Position numbers and translations under genes: made by a program
Source: JBOGJI01 sp050747865
GTDB lineage: Bacteria > Acidobacteriota > Thermoanaerobaculia > Multivoradales > JAHEKO01
Assembly: GCA_050747865.1 (NCBI GenBank)
Contig: JBOGJI010000052.1
Span: forward strand, 1 to 34,208
Direction: 5' to 3'
Length of the DNA stretch: 34,208 nt
Notes under the pieces: generated by a model
Told to the model about the DNA's origin: nothing
Databases searched by the model: none
Seen by the model: only the letters and a program-made list of their open reading frames with translations
In this document: one piece after another, positions 1 to 8,275 of the stretch
Position numbering within the stretch: position 1 is the first letter of the stretch
Layout of the letters: every line of letters starts with the position of its first letter

Positions 1-1259
1 CCCACGGCGGCGTGTATGGCCTCCGCCGCGCGCCCGGCGCGGGTGGCCGAGAGCACGGGGCTGTAGTAGCCGCGGCCGCGGTCGACCAGGTTGTGCATCT
101 CGTCGACGACGAGGATCCAGTCGGAGAGGGACTCCTCGTCGCGGAAGTCCTTGAGCGCCACCCAGGGCTCGAAGGCGTAGTTGTAGTCGCCGACCACGAC
201 CTGCGCACGGCCGGCCAGCTCCAGGCTGACCTCGAACGGGCAGACCTCGGCGCTGCGGGCGGCGGCGAACACCTGGTCGGGGACCAGCACTCCGTGTGTC
301 TCGAGGAGCCGGTCGACCACGCCGGTGCGCTCGAGCTTCTGGAAGTAGTCGCGCGCGAAGGGGCAATACTCCTCGTGGCAGAGCACCTCGTCGTGGGCGC
401 ACATCCGCGCCTTGGCGCGCAGCCGCAGGGCGTGGAAAGCCCGCTCCGCGTCCAGCATCTCGAGGACCTGGGTGATCATCTCCTGCTGCAGGTTCTTGGC
501 GGTCAGCACCAGCACGCGCTTGTCGTGGGCCAGCGCGTAGCGCAGGGCGGGGTAGAGGGCGGCGACGGTCTTGCCGATGCCGGTGGGCGCCTCGACCAGC
601 AGGTGCTCGCCGGACTCCGCGGCCCGCTCGACCGCCTCCAGGATCCGCTCCTGCCCCGGCCGTATCGCGGGGTACGGAAAAAGCATCTCCGCCGCCGCCT
701 GCCGGCGCGCGCCGCGCGCCAGCTCCTGCTCGGAGAACTCCTCGAGCAGTACGTCGAGGCGGCGCCGGACCGCCCGCTCGGTCGCCTCGGCGTCGACCGC
801 GACCGGCTCGCGCACGACCTCGCCGCTGGCGATCTCGATCCAGACCAGCTCGGCGTCCACCGGCTGCTCGTGCTCGTGCCGCAGGATCCAGGCATAGATC
901 TGCGCCTGCCGGGCGTACATCTCCCGCAGCGACGGCGACGCGCGGGTGAGGTCGCGCACCGACTTGACCTCCTCGACCACCAGGCGGTCCGCCTCCGGGC
1001 GCAGGCCGTCGAGGCGGCCGCTGACCTCCACCGTCCAGCCCTTGTGGTCCAAGGAGTGCCTCAGCGGGACCTCGGCGCGGTAGGTGGGGTTGGCCGCCCG
1101 CGCCTCCTCCTGGTAACGGCTGTGGATGGCCTGACCCATCCACAGCCGCTCGAAGCCTCCCCGGTTGGCGAAACCCAGGCTGCGCAGGAGCTGCGTATCG
1201 ATCAGATCGGCGACGGAGAGCGACAGGCGGAGCTGTTCGGCATCGAAACGCGGCGGCAC
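1..1259 (-). CDS. PD-(D/E)XK nuclease domain plus XPD/DinG-type iron-sulfur DNA helicase (partial, C-terminus off the left edge)
   Basis: About 420 residues of the N-terminal part are in the window. Residues ~70-100 carry GRLDG followed by VVEEVKS, the D...ExK pattern of RecB/Cas4-type PD-(D/E)XK nucleases. A Walker A motif EAPTGIGKT lies near residue 220. Three cysteines in RMCAHDEVLCHEEYC and a later AEVCPFE near residues 285-340 fit the four-cysteine [4Fe-4S] site of XPD/DinG helicases. GDYNYAF and the DEMH Walker B box (near 385) follow. The family unwinds DNA 5'-3' using ATP; the nuclease-like domain suggests a repair role, which is inference. The GTG start at 1259 keeps the conserved N-terminal LSLSVADLIDTQLLRS segment; the next candidate is ATG near 1138. 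There is no Shine-Dalgarno sequence, but TACAAT sits 6 bases upstream, so a leaderless transcript is possible. The gene overlaps the lipoprotein gene by 58 bases. Confidence 0.85.
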   Translation of the reverse strand, partial: MPPRFDAEQLRLSLSVADLIDTQLLRSLGFANRGGFERLWMGQAIHSRYQEEARAANPTYRAEVPLRHSLDHKGWTVEVSGRLDGLRPEADRLVVEEVKSVRDLTRASPSLREMYARQAQIYAWILRHEHEQPVDAELVWIEIASGEVVREPVAVDAEATERAVRRRLDVLLEEFSEQELARGARRQAAAEMLFPYPAIRPGQERILEAVERAAESGEHLLVEAPTGIGKTVAALYPALRYALAHDKRVLVLTAKNLQQEMITQVLEMLDAERAFHALRLRAKARMCAHDEVLCHEEYCPFARDYFQKLERTGVVDRLLETHGVLVPDQVFAAARSAEVCPFEVSLELAGRAQVVVGDYNYAFEPWVALKDFRDEESLSDWILVVDEMHNLVDRGRGYYSPVLSATRAGRAAEAIHAAV

Positions 1260-1669
1260 GCCGGGATTGTAGCGCCGGCACCGGCCTCCGGCGGCTCGGG
1301 CGTCGTGATCTCGACGTCGAGGATCCCGGTGACCTCCTGGTCGTCGTCGGTGACGGTGGCGGTGATCGTCGCCGTGCCCGGTTCCTCGCCCGCGTCGAGC
1401 ACGGTGGAACCCTGCCCGGACCCGTCGAGCAGGAATTGCGAGGACGCCAGCGTCCCGAGGGTGGTCTCCACGTTCACCGGTGCGCGCGCCGTCGGGCTGC
1501 CGTCCGGCCGGAACGCGCTGACCGTGATGGTGGAGGTCTGGCCCACTTCGACGGTGGGGGGCTCGGCGTTGACGATCACGGTGATCGCCTGGGGACTGAC
1601 GGGGTCGGTGTTGTCGCAGGCCGCCAGGGCGGCGCAGGCCACCAGAGCGCCCAGCGTCGTCCGTCTCAT
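1202..1669 (-). CDS. Small lipoprotein with an Ig-like (Big-type) domain
   Basis: 155 residues. The N-terminus MRRTTLGALVACAALAAC has a charged start, a hydrophobic stretch and an LAAC lipobox (Cys18), so it should be a lipidated envelope protein. Residues ~30-120 (ITVIVNAEPPTVEVGQTSTI, then GTLASSQFLLDGSGQGSTVL and GTATITATVTDDDQ) have the alternating beta-strand pattern of bacterial Ig-like domains, where such modules serve as adhesion or spacer units. The ATG at 1669 is chosen over the in-frame ATG at 1687 because GGAGG lies 8 bases upstream. It starts 24 bases after the beta-barrel gene stop and is probably cotranscribed with it. The last ~35 residues (after TTPEPPEAGAG) are low in character and overlap the helicase start by 58 bases. 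Specific function unknown. Confidence 0.75.
   Translation of the reverse strand: MRRTTLGALVACAALAACDNTDPVSPQAITVIVNAEPPTVEVGQTSTITVSAFRPDGSPTARAPVNVETTLGTLASSQFLLDGSGQGSTVLDAGEEPGTATITATVTDDDQEVTGILDVEITTPEPPEAGAGATIPACRRVSMPNSSACRSPSPI
1266..1271 (-). promoter_or_regulatory. Candidate -10 element for the helicase gene (leaderless start)
   Basis: TACAAT on the minus strand ends six bases before the GTG start codon at 1259, so a start site seven bases downstream would fall on the G of GTG. I see no good -35 element at a 16-18 base spacing. It lies inside the 3' end of the lipoprotein gene. Confidence 0.3.
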
Positions 1670-1693
1670 CAACCGTGCCTCCATCACAGGCTC

Positions 1694-4600
1694 TCAGTCG
1701 AAGTCCAGCCGATAGCTCACCTTCAGCGCGAAGACGTCGCGCACCGGTGCGTCGAACACATCGAGCAGGTCCCCGGGGCGGATCTGCTCGCCGAGGACGT
1801 CCTGGTCGTCGCGGGTCTGCGCCCAGACCAGGTAGAGGGTGCTGCCGCGCGCGTAGTCCCAGCGCAACACAGCGTTGCCGCGCAGCGAGGTCAGATCGAA
1901 ATCGCCGTCGGCGAGCGGGAATGTCTGGTCCCCGTCCGTCACCACGTACGAGCCGTCTTCGAGCCGTGTGATGGTCGTGCCGTCGGTGCCGTACAGCCTG
2001 AGGTCGCTGCTGCGGGCCGCCGCCAGCTCGCCGAAGCGGTCATAGCTGCCGACCGCGGCGAAGGGCTCGACGTAGAGGTCGAATCCGAGGCTCGGCGTGA
2101 TCTGCACGCCCATGCGCAACCGTGCGTAAGCCGTCCGCTGCGTGAGCGTGGCGAAGACGTAGCGCTGGTTGAAGGTCTCCAACTGGTCGCCGGCCAGTGA
2201 CGTGTAGAACTGCCGCGTGTTGCGAGATCGTTCGTATCCCGGCGTCACCGAGAGCGTGAAGCGGTCGGCAAATCGGAGGAGGATCCGCGTATTCAGGCCG
2301 TAACCCCAGCCGTCCAGCTCGTCGGCCGCGTACGAGCCGCCGATCGACCACACCCACTGCCGTGCCTCGTTCGTCGACACGTTGAACTGCGACCGCCACG
2401 CGGCGCCGGTCTCCATCAGCGGTCCCCCTCGCGTCAGGCTGTCCGACAGCGCCCGCGTGTCGTACGCGAGGTCAACGTTGGTGCGCCAGAAGCCCCGCGA
2501 GATCAGCTGCAGGCCGACCTGCGGCGTGGTGTACTGGCGCACGCTGCCGAAGTTCCAGCCGCCGGAGAGCGACGCCGAGACGTCGAGTCGTCGCCACGCG
2601 CCTTGCGAGCGGGTGGTGTAGTAGCTCAACGACCCGAAGGCCGAGATGTCGTCAGCCGTGGCCATGGCGCCGGCGTCGTTGATCTCGAACCCGGGCGAGC
2701 GCGCCTCGCCGCTCACCACCCAGCGCAGGGGCCCGCGGATGCGGCCGAGCCGCAGCCCCGCGGTGTAGCCCTCGAGCGAGTCCCGTGTGGGATCCAGTCC
2801 GACATGGTCGGCGTCGGGCCGCTGGAGGTAGCGGGCGCTGGAGCTCTGCAGTCGCAGGATGGCCGCCGGGTCGCCCTCCACCATGCTGGCGCCGACGAAC
2901 CCCCGGAGCTCGTGGCTCTGCTCTGCGAAGCGCAGGTTCCAGTCGGCGCCGCCGGCGAAGGCCTGGCGGGGAAGCAGCGCCTCCAGAGCATCGTGCGAGC
3001 CGACGTCGCGCCACACGCCCGTGCCCCCGAACCCGAAGCTGGAGCCGGCGCCGAAGTCCCGCTGCACCCGACTGACCCCGAACGCCGTCCTGGGCTCGAC
3101 CGGGACCCGTCCGAACTGGCCGGTCTCGGGATCGAAGGTGCGCGCATCCTCTTCTTCGGTCAGCGCCAGCAGGGAGCCCGTCGACCAGCCGCTGGGGCGG
3201 CGGCCGATCACCTTGGCGGCGCCGGCGATAGTGGTGTCCACCGGCAGCTCGGAGAACGGAGCGTTGGCCCGGCCATGCGGCGGCGCGCCGACGCGGCGCG
3301 AATAGAAGTATCGCGGGCCTAGTCCTTCGAAAAGCTGGGCTCCCTCGAGGAAGAACGGCCGCCGTTCGGGGAAGAACACCTCGTAGGCGCTCAGGTTGAC
3401 GACCGCCGGGTCGGCCTCGATCTGACCGAAGTCGGGGTTGATCGTCGCCTCCAGGGAGAGACCGGGGCTCAGATCCATGAGGAAGTCCCCGCCGTACCGC
3501 AAGTCGTCCGCCTCGTCGTCTCCGAACGGTCCGTTCGCGGGCTGTTCCTCGGAACGGGTCCGCTGGCCGGCGACGTACGGGATCACCGCGACGCGCCGGT
3601 GCGGACGGACGCCGTCGAGGCCGACGAGATCGCCGAATCGGCTTGCCCAGGCGGTCTCGTCGCCCGGTACGACGACCCAGAAGGCGTAGAGCCGCAGCGC
3701 CGGGCTCACGCGTTGGACATTGATGCCCCAGACCTGCGAGTCGGTGCCGCCGTAGAACCGCAGCGAGGAGAAGGGGATGCGCATCTCCGCCGTCCAGCCG
3801 TCCTCGTGAAGCACCGTCTGCGCCTGCCAGACCGGGTCGAAGGTGTAGTCGCGCACCATGAAGACGTCCTGCGGCTGGTAGTAGTCGATGCGCGCGCCGC
3901 CGGCGGTGACGCCGAAGTTGTAGGCCGTCTGGCGGTTGCGGTAGGTGTCGAGGGAGACGATGAGGCGGTCGGCATCGGCGTCGTCGTCGCGTTGGCCCCG
4001 ACGGGCCCGGATGCTCGCTCGATCCGACATGTGCATACGGGCGCCCACGTAGAGGGCGTCGTCGTCGTAGAGGATCGCCACCTCGGTTCGCTCTCGCGTG
4101 GGGAAGCCGCCGCGACCACCTTTTTGCTGAAAGTCGGAGACGAACTCCGTGGAGCTCCAGGCGGCGTCCTCCAGTCGCCCGTCGAGCGCCAGCGCACCGT
4201 TGTCGATGCGAGAGGCCGGGATGCGCTTGCCGGGCGGCGGCGGCGCTTCCTCGGGGGCGGGCGCCGGCGGGACCTCGCCCGGTGGAACCTCCTCAGTGAC
4301 CGGCTCCACCGCCTCGGCGGGGGGCTCCTGGGGCCGCTCCGCATCCGTGCGCGTGCCGCGCTCCTCCCATTCCGGTCCCGGCGGGCCGATGGGGGCGGAG
4401 GCGATGGATGCGTCCTCGTATCCGAGCCCTTGGACTTGCTCCAGCACGGCCTGCGCTTCTTCCAAGGTTGTGAAATCCCCTACGCGGACCGCGTAGCGAG
4501 GCGGCCGAGCTTCCACGCGCACGCTGATCTCGGGCGGCAGCTGCCTGCGCACGGCCTCCGCCAGCCGCTTGGCCCAGTCCAGCGTCGGCCGTACCAGCAC

Positions 4601-4726
4601 CTCTACGGTGTACCGGGTTTCGGTAGCGGGGGTAGCCTCCTCGCGCGGCGGCTGAGGCGGCTCCTGGGCCAGGGCGGTTGCGCCGTGCACGGCCATCAGG
4701 ATCGAGAGGATCCACCGCCGGGTCAT
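1694..4726 (-). CDS. SPOR-CBM9-DUF5916 outer-membrane beta-barrel protein
   Basis: 1010 residues. A signal peptide (1-20, ending ATALA) leads to a SPOR-like repeat (about 37-109, TRYTVEVL... PPRYAVRVGDFTTLEEAQAVLEQVQGLGY cut into parts) of the kind that binds denuded peptidoglycan. A Pro/Glu-rich linker (110-167) follows, then a CBM9-like carbohydrate-binding domain (about 168-370: IDNGALALDGRLEDAAW, AILYDDDALYVGARM, WTAEMRIPFSSLRF). The rest is a DUF5916-type barrel (from about 375) with the diagnostic FFPERRPFFLEG at 451-462 and an aromatic C-terminus (YRLDFD). CBM9/DUF5916 proteins are predicted outer-membrane proteins of unknown transport role; the added SPOR domain is unusual. ATG at 4726 has GGAGG 7 bases upstream and overlaps the kinase stop as ATGA. 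Its position at the end of a glycan operon suggests binding, secretion or anchoring of that glycan (inference). Confidence 0.88.
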   Translation of the reverse strand: MTRRWILSILMAVHGATALAQEPPQPPREEATPATETRYTVEVLVRPTLDWAKRLAEAVRRQLPPEISVRVEARPPRYAVRVGDFTTLEEAQAVLEQVQGLGYEDASIASAPIGPPGPEWEERGTRTDAERPQEPPAEAVEPVTEEVPPGEVPPAPAPEEAPPPPGKRIPASRIDNGALALDGRLEDAAWSSTEFVSDFQQKGGRGGFPTRERTEVAILYDDDALYVGARMHMSDRASIRARRGQRDDDADADRLIVSLDTYRNRQTAYNFGVTAGGARIDYYQPQDVFMVRDYTFDPVWQAQTVLHEDGWTAEMRIPFSSLRFYGGTDSQVWGINVQRVSPALRLYAFWVVVPGDETAWASRFGDLVGLDGVRPHRRVAVIPYVAGQRTRSEEQPANGPFGDDEADDLRYGGDFLMDLSPGLSLEATINPDFGQIEADPAVVNLSAYEVFFPERRPFFLEGAQLFEGLGPRYFYSRRVGAPPHGRANAPFSELPVDTTIAGAAKVIGRRPSGWSTGSLLALTEEEDARTFDPETGQFGRVPVEPRTAFGVSRVQRDFGAGSSFGFGGTGVWRDVGSHDALEALLPRQAFAGGADWNLRFAEQSHELRGFVGASMVEGDPAAILRLQSSSARYLQRPDADHVGLDPTRDSLEGYTAGLRLGRIRGPLRWVVSGEARSPGFEINDAGAMATADDISAFGSLSYYTTRSQGAWRRLDVSASLSGGWNFGSVRQYTTPQVGLQLISRGFWRTNVDLAYDTRALSDSLTRGGPLMETGAAWRSQFNVSTNEARQWVWSIGGSYAADELDGWGYGLNTRILLRFADRFTLSVTPGYERSRNTRQFYTSLAGDQLETFNQRYVFATLTQRTAYARLRMGVQITPSLGFDLYVEPFAAVGSYDRFGELAAARSSDLRLYGTDGTTITRLEDGSYVVTDGDQTFPLADGDFDLTSLRGNAVLRWDYARGSTLYLVWAQTRDDQDVLGEQIRPGDLLDVFDAPVRDVFALKVSYRLDFD

Positions 4727-5769
4727 GCCGGCACCTCCGCCGCAAGCTCGAGCGCGGTCGCCAGCCAGTCGTGGGCCTGCTCGGCCGGGGGCGTCCATTC
4801 GCTCGACCAGCCGAGCCACTGCACCGCCAGCAACAAGCGGCAGCGGCGGAGCCCCTCGCGGAGCTCGTCCTCCGCCGGCCGCAGGTCTTCGGGAAGCGCC
4901 GATCGGTACGCCTGCATCATCATCTCGCGATCCATCTCACTCCATACACCCGAGGTCAGGGCCGCCAGGTCGAGGAGGCCGGAGCCGATGCCCGCCATCT
5001 CCCAGTCGACGGGTCGAATCCGCGGCCCCACGCCGGCCGGCTCGACGAGGCCCTCTGGTTCGATGAGTACATTGGACGGATAGAACTCGCCGTGGACGAA
5101 CGTCGTTGGCTGCCCGGCCAGCCACTCGACCACCTTCGAGGTGCGCGTTGCCAGCCAGTTGAAGTCACGGACGCGCCCGCCCGCCCGCACCGGCCAGCGA
5201 ACGAACTCGCGAGCCCGCGCCAGCCAGCGCCGGTAGAAGGCGCCGTCGTACACGAGCAGCGACTGTGGCAGGTCGTCCCGCCGGCCGACGAAACGTGCGT
5301 GCATGTCGGCGAGCCAGGCGGCGGCTTGCTTCCAGATCGCATCTTCCCCCCGCTGCCATAGGGGGTCTCCCTCGACGTGCTCGAGGAACAGCCACTGGCG
5401 GCCCCGCGCGGGGTCGATCACGGCGGCGCGGAAACGGGGTGCAGACAGCTCGTGGGGGGCGAGGACGTCGCGATAGGTCTCGATCTCGCGCAGCGGATGG
5501 TGCAGGAACGGCGCCTTGACGCGCCACGCCGGACTGCCGAGTCCGTCCCGGCTCAGGTCCTTGAAGACCAGCCTCTCCGTCGGGCCGCCTGCCACGCGCA
5601 CGACCAGCTCGTCGAGCGGGAAGGTCGAGCGGTAGGGGATCGGTCGGCGCTCCACCAGGGTGACCGCTATCGGGCTGCCGGCGAGGGCTTGCCCGAGGGC
5701 CTGTGCCAGCTCGTCGCTCGCCGCCTCCCCGGCCAGGGGCGCACGGGTCACGATCCCGACGCCGCTCAT
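4723..5769 (-). CDS. Aminoglycoside-phosphotransferase-fold small-molecule/sugar kinase
   Basis: 348 residues of the APH/choline kinase-like fold. An N-lobe lysine appears in LVFKDLSR (K70). WLFLEHVEGDPLW (126-138) is the hinge. The catalytic loop is HGEFYPSNVL (226-235), and PVDWEMAGIGSGLLDLA (253-269) holds the metal-binding Asp255. The usual catalytic Asp of the HxDxxxxN loop is Glu228 here; this replacement occurs in some APH-like proteins, so activity cannot be ruled out. The family transfers ATP phosphate to hydroxyls of small molecules, including sugars. Sitting between a glycosyltransferase and an outer-membrane barrel, it may phosphorylate a glycan residue or precursor rather than an antibiotic (inference). 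ATG at 5769 overlaps the upstream stop (ATGA), and its own stop overlaps the barrel start in the same way. Confidence 0.85.
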   Translation of the reverse strand: MSGVGIVTRAPLAGEAASDELAQALGQALAGSPIAVTLVERRPIPYRSTFPLDELVVRVAGGPTERLVFKDLSRDGLGSPAWRVKAPFLHHPLREIETYRDVLAPHELSAPRFRAAVIDPARGRQWLFLEHVEGDPLWQRGEDAIWKQAAAWLADMHARFVGRRDDLPQSLLVYDGAFYRRWLARAREFVRWPVRAGGRVRDFNWLATRTSKVVEWLAGQPTTFVHGEFYPSNVLIEPEGLVEPAGVGPRIRPVDWEMAGIGSGLLDLAALTSGVWSEMDREMMMQAYRSALPEDLRPAEDELREGLRRCRLLLAVQWLGWSSEWTPPAEQAHDWLATALELAAEVPA

Positions 5770-6929
5770 GCCGCCGCCCCCAGAGTCGTAAGCAGCCGCC
5801 GCAGCACGCGATCGGAGTCGAAGTGCTCCTCGGCCATGTCGCGGGCGGCACGGCGGTGCCGGTCGTAGTCCACGTTGAGCTCCTCGAGGGCGGCCTCGAC
5901 GTCCTCCGCCGACTCGAAGGAGAACAGCCCGGCGCCGACCGGCAGGACCTCGCTGAACCCGGTCTCCTGGGCGATCACCGGCCGGCCGGAGGCGAGGTAG
6001 CAGGCGCTGCGGTCGCTGAACCAGCCGCAGCGGCTCTCCACGTAGCCGCTCTTGGCCACCCCCAGCTCGCCGCGGGACCCCTGGATGAACCGGCGGTACG
6101 CCTGCGCCGACCCGGCGACCGCCGCCGGATCGACGAGATGCCAGCCGCCCTCTGCGAGGGCCGCCAGATCGTCCAGCTCGCCGGGATCGATCGCCAGGGC
6201 GAGCTCGAAGGGCGCCGCGGTGCGCCGCGGCAGATCGATGAGGCGCCGCAGGGAGTGCGCCTTCTGGCCGAAGAATGTGCCATTGATCTGGATGGAGCCG
6301 TAGCCACGCCAGTTGGCCACGGTGGTCCAGGCGTCGCGCTCCAGGCGCTCGGCGAACGGCCATTGATCGAGGACCACGGGCTGCGGCGTGGTGATCCATT
6401 CGCGGCCGCAGCGGGGGATGGTGTCGGCCGCGCGATCGAAGGCGAGGCCCACGGTCGCGAAGTGCGTGTGCCCGTCGAGGCGCATGTCGATGCCTTCCAC
6501 GGCGTGCCAGAGCTGCGTGAAGCCGGGATCGAGGTCGAGATAGAGCCGCACCGCGGGCGATGCGAGAAGGCCGGTCCCGAACAACCCGCCGGCGATGTCG
6601 ATCACCAGATCCGCCTCGCGGGCGTACCGTTCGACTTGCGCGTAGGGGAGCCCGGCGGATTGCCGGCCGTCCACGAGCACCAGCGCGGCGGCTCCTCGCA
6701 GGCCGAAGGAATCCGCCAGGCGTTGGAGGTGCAGGGCGTTTTCGCTCTCCGCGAGGTCCGCGCCATCGGGCCGTAGATCGGAGGCCGAGACCGGCTCGAC
6801 CAGAAGCACGTCGTGTCCCAGACGGCGCAGGCCGAGCACGTATTGCAGCACCACCCAGTCCAGCCCGCCCTGGCCCGGCACCCGGGCGCAGGCGCCGCCG
6901 AAGAGGATGCGCAGCCGGTCGCGTAACAT
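5766..6929 (-). CDS. CgeB-like GT-B glycosyltransferase, paralogue 1
   Basis: 387 residues, one of four related copies in this cluster. The N-terminal Rossmann half opens with RILFGGACARV and LQYVLGLRRLGHDVLLVE, and has DLDPGFTQLW at 132-141. The C-terminal half carries CGWFSDRSACYLASGRPVIA (301-320), QETGF and GAGLFSF, matching the Glyco_trans_1_2 segment of CgeB-type proteins, where the sugar nucleotide is bound. It has no signal peptide or membrane segment, so it is expected in the cytoplasm or at the inner face of the membrane. Donor and acceptor sugars cannot be read from the sequence. The start overlaps the sulfotransferase stop by one base (TGATG), and the stop overlaps the kinase start (ATGA). 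Confidence 0.85.
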   Translation of the reverse strand: MLRDRLRILFGGACARVPGQGGLDWVVLQYVLGLRRLGHDVLLVEPVSASDLRPDGADLAESENALHLQRLADSFGLRGAAALVLVDGRQSAGLPYAQVERYAREADLVIDIAGGLFGTGLLASPAVRLYLDLDPGFTQLWHAVEGIDMRLDGHTHFATVGLAFDRAADTIPRCGREWITTPQPVVLDQWPFAERLERDAWTTVANWRGYGSIQINGTFFGQKAHSLRRLIDLPRRTAAPFELALAIDPGELDDLAALAEGGWHLVDPAAVAGSAQAYRRFIQGSRGELGVAKSGYVESRCGWFSDRSACYLASGRPVIAQETGFSEVLPVGAGLFSFESAEDVEAALEELNVDYDRHRRAARDMAEEHFDSDRVLRRLLTTLGAAA

Positions 6930-8275
6930 CAGCCGCTCCCTCCTTCCTCGACCCTGGACGCCGGCAGCCCGTCGCTCTCATCGTCGTAGCCGAAGGACCG
7001 GAGCGCGTCCGCGAACAGCTCCTGCGCCACGTCGCACACCTCGGGCGTCAGCTCGTGGCGCCAGCGTCCGATCGAGCTCGAGATGCTGGAGGAGGTGCGA
7101 TGATGCTGGAAGCTCGCCGACTCCGTTTGCGCCTCCCGCAGCGCGGCCTCGACGCAAGAATCGCCGGCGTCCAGCTCCAGGTGCTCGAAGAGGGCGCGCA
7201 AGGCGGGCGCGGGCTCGCGGACCAGGTCCTCGTAGCGCACGAGATGCACGGCGGCGCGGTGCGTTTTCCAGTAGTCGCGGAGCTCGAACGCGAACCTCGC
7301 GTGTCGTCGGACATAGTCGACCGCGGGCTCGCCCTCGCGCCGTCCGAAGCCGTGGAACCCCCGCTTGTCGTCGAAGGCCAGGATCGAGCAGATCCAATCC
7401 CGGAAGTCGCGCACCAGGACGATCTCCTTGGCCCGCGGATAGAGCTCGCGCATCAGGGGCTGCAGTTGATTGGGTGTCATCTTCTCGGCGAAGCAGCGGA
7501 CGTTGTCCTTGACCTGATGGAAGGCGAGCTCCGAATACCAGCTGTCGATGTTCCGCAGGCAGACCTCGGCCATGCGGTCGGCAAAGAGGCCGACGCCCGG
7601 CTTCGGCTCGCGGGTCATGTCGGGCTCGAAGAACGGGTTGGCGCCCAGCCACCAGCGGTCGCCATGCACCTTGGCCACGTCGCGCGGCTGCATCGCCGGC
7701 TCCATGAGCGTCGCCAGGACCTGCAGCCAATATTTGGCGGTCTTGCACTCGTACGGGTACTTGCGCAGCGCCACGATCTGCGGGTGGGCGGCGAGCAGGC
7801 TCATCACCCAGGTCGACGCCATGCGGCCGAGGCTCGTCACCATGATGGGCTGGAGAGCGGGCTGGAAGTCCGGGCGCAGGAGCGTGCGCCGGCCCTCGAG
7901 ACGCGCCACCGTGGCGCGGCTTCCGTCCTGGAAGGCCATGGCGATCTCCAGGCGGAAGTCCTCCGGCAGGCCCAGGGTCGACACCATGGCGGTGAACCCC
8001 GGCGTCTCCGCGCCCGGGACGTCGGGGAATCGCCGGGTGATGTCGAATCTCGGCATGCGCACGGGGATCCGCCGCAGGGGGCGGCCCTGGCGGAGGACGG
8101 CCACGCGCAGCGGCGCGCTCCACTTGCCGACGACCCAGCCCGAGACCTCGAGGCTCGAGCCCCGCCACTCGCTTCCCGCCACCGGCCGGTCCAGGCTCAG
8201 CTCGCGAATGGCCTCCGGAAGCGGCTCCAGCAGCTCGACGCGGTCGATGGAGACGCGGCCTGGATTCCTCGTCAT
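6929..8275 (-). CDS. PAPS-dependent sulfotransferase with N-terminal beta-sandwich-like domain
   Basis: 448 residues. Residues ~40-130 (SLEVSGWVVGKWSAPLRVAV, PRFDITRRFPDVPGAETPGF) resemble an Ig-like module that I associate with glycosyltransferase-type proteins; this is recognition by pattern, not a database match. The sulfotransferase domain begins with MVTSLGRMASTWVMSLLAAH (145-164), the 5'-phosphosulfate loop, and contains IVLVRDFRDWICSIL (285-299), the 3'-phosphate site with RDxRDxxxS. The family moves sulfate from PAPS to a hydroxyl or amine. With glycosyltransferases on both sides, the acceptor is probably a sugar (inference). No PAPS synthesis gene is in the window. ATG at 8275 overlaps the upstream stop (ATGA). 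Confidence 0.85.
   Translation of the reverse strand: MTRNPGRVSIDRVELLEPLPEAIRELSLDRPVAGSEWRGSSLEVSGWVVGKWSAPLRVAVLRQGRPLRRIPVRMPRFDITRRFPDVPGAETPGFTAMVSTLGLPEDFRLEIAMAFQDGSRATVARLEGRRTLLRPDFQPALQPIMVTSLGRMASTWVMSLLAAHPQIVALRKYPYECKTAKYWLQVLATLMEPAMQPRDVAKVHGDRWWLGANPFFEPDMTREPKPGVGLFADRMAEVCLRNIDSWYSELAFHQVKDNVRCFAEKMTPNQLQPLMRELYPRAKEIVLVRDFRDWICSILAFDDKRGFHGFGRREGEPAVDYVRRHARFAFELRDYWKTHRAAVHLVRYEDLVREPAPALRALFEHLELDAGDSCVEAALREAQTESASFQHHRTSSSISSSIGRWRHELTPEVCDVAQELFADALRSFGYDDESDGLPASRVEEGGSG

Noticed and set aside
1202..1320. A frameshift joining the lipoprotein to a longer protein
   Set aside because: The helicase frame begins here with family-like sequence, so an overlap of two genes explains the region; the odd lipoprotein tail alone is not enough evidence.
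12..1715. Long plus-strand open frame (567 codons) opposite the helicase and lipoprotein genes
   Set aside because: The minus strand carries clear helicase motifs and a lipobox, while the plus frame gives Val/Leu/Gly/Asp-rich protein with no motif, as expected for antisense frames in GC-rich DNA.
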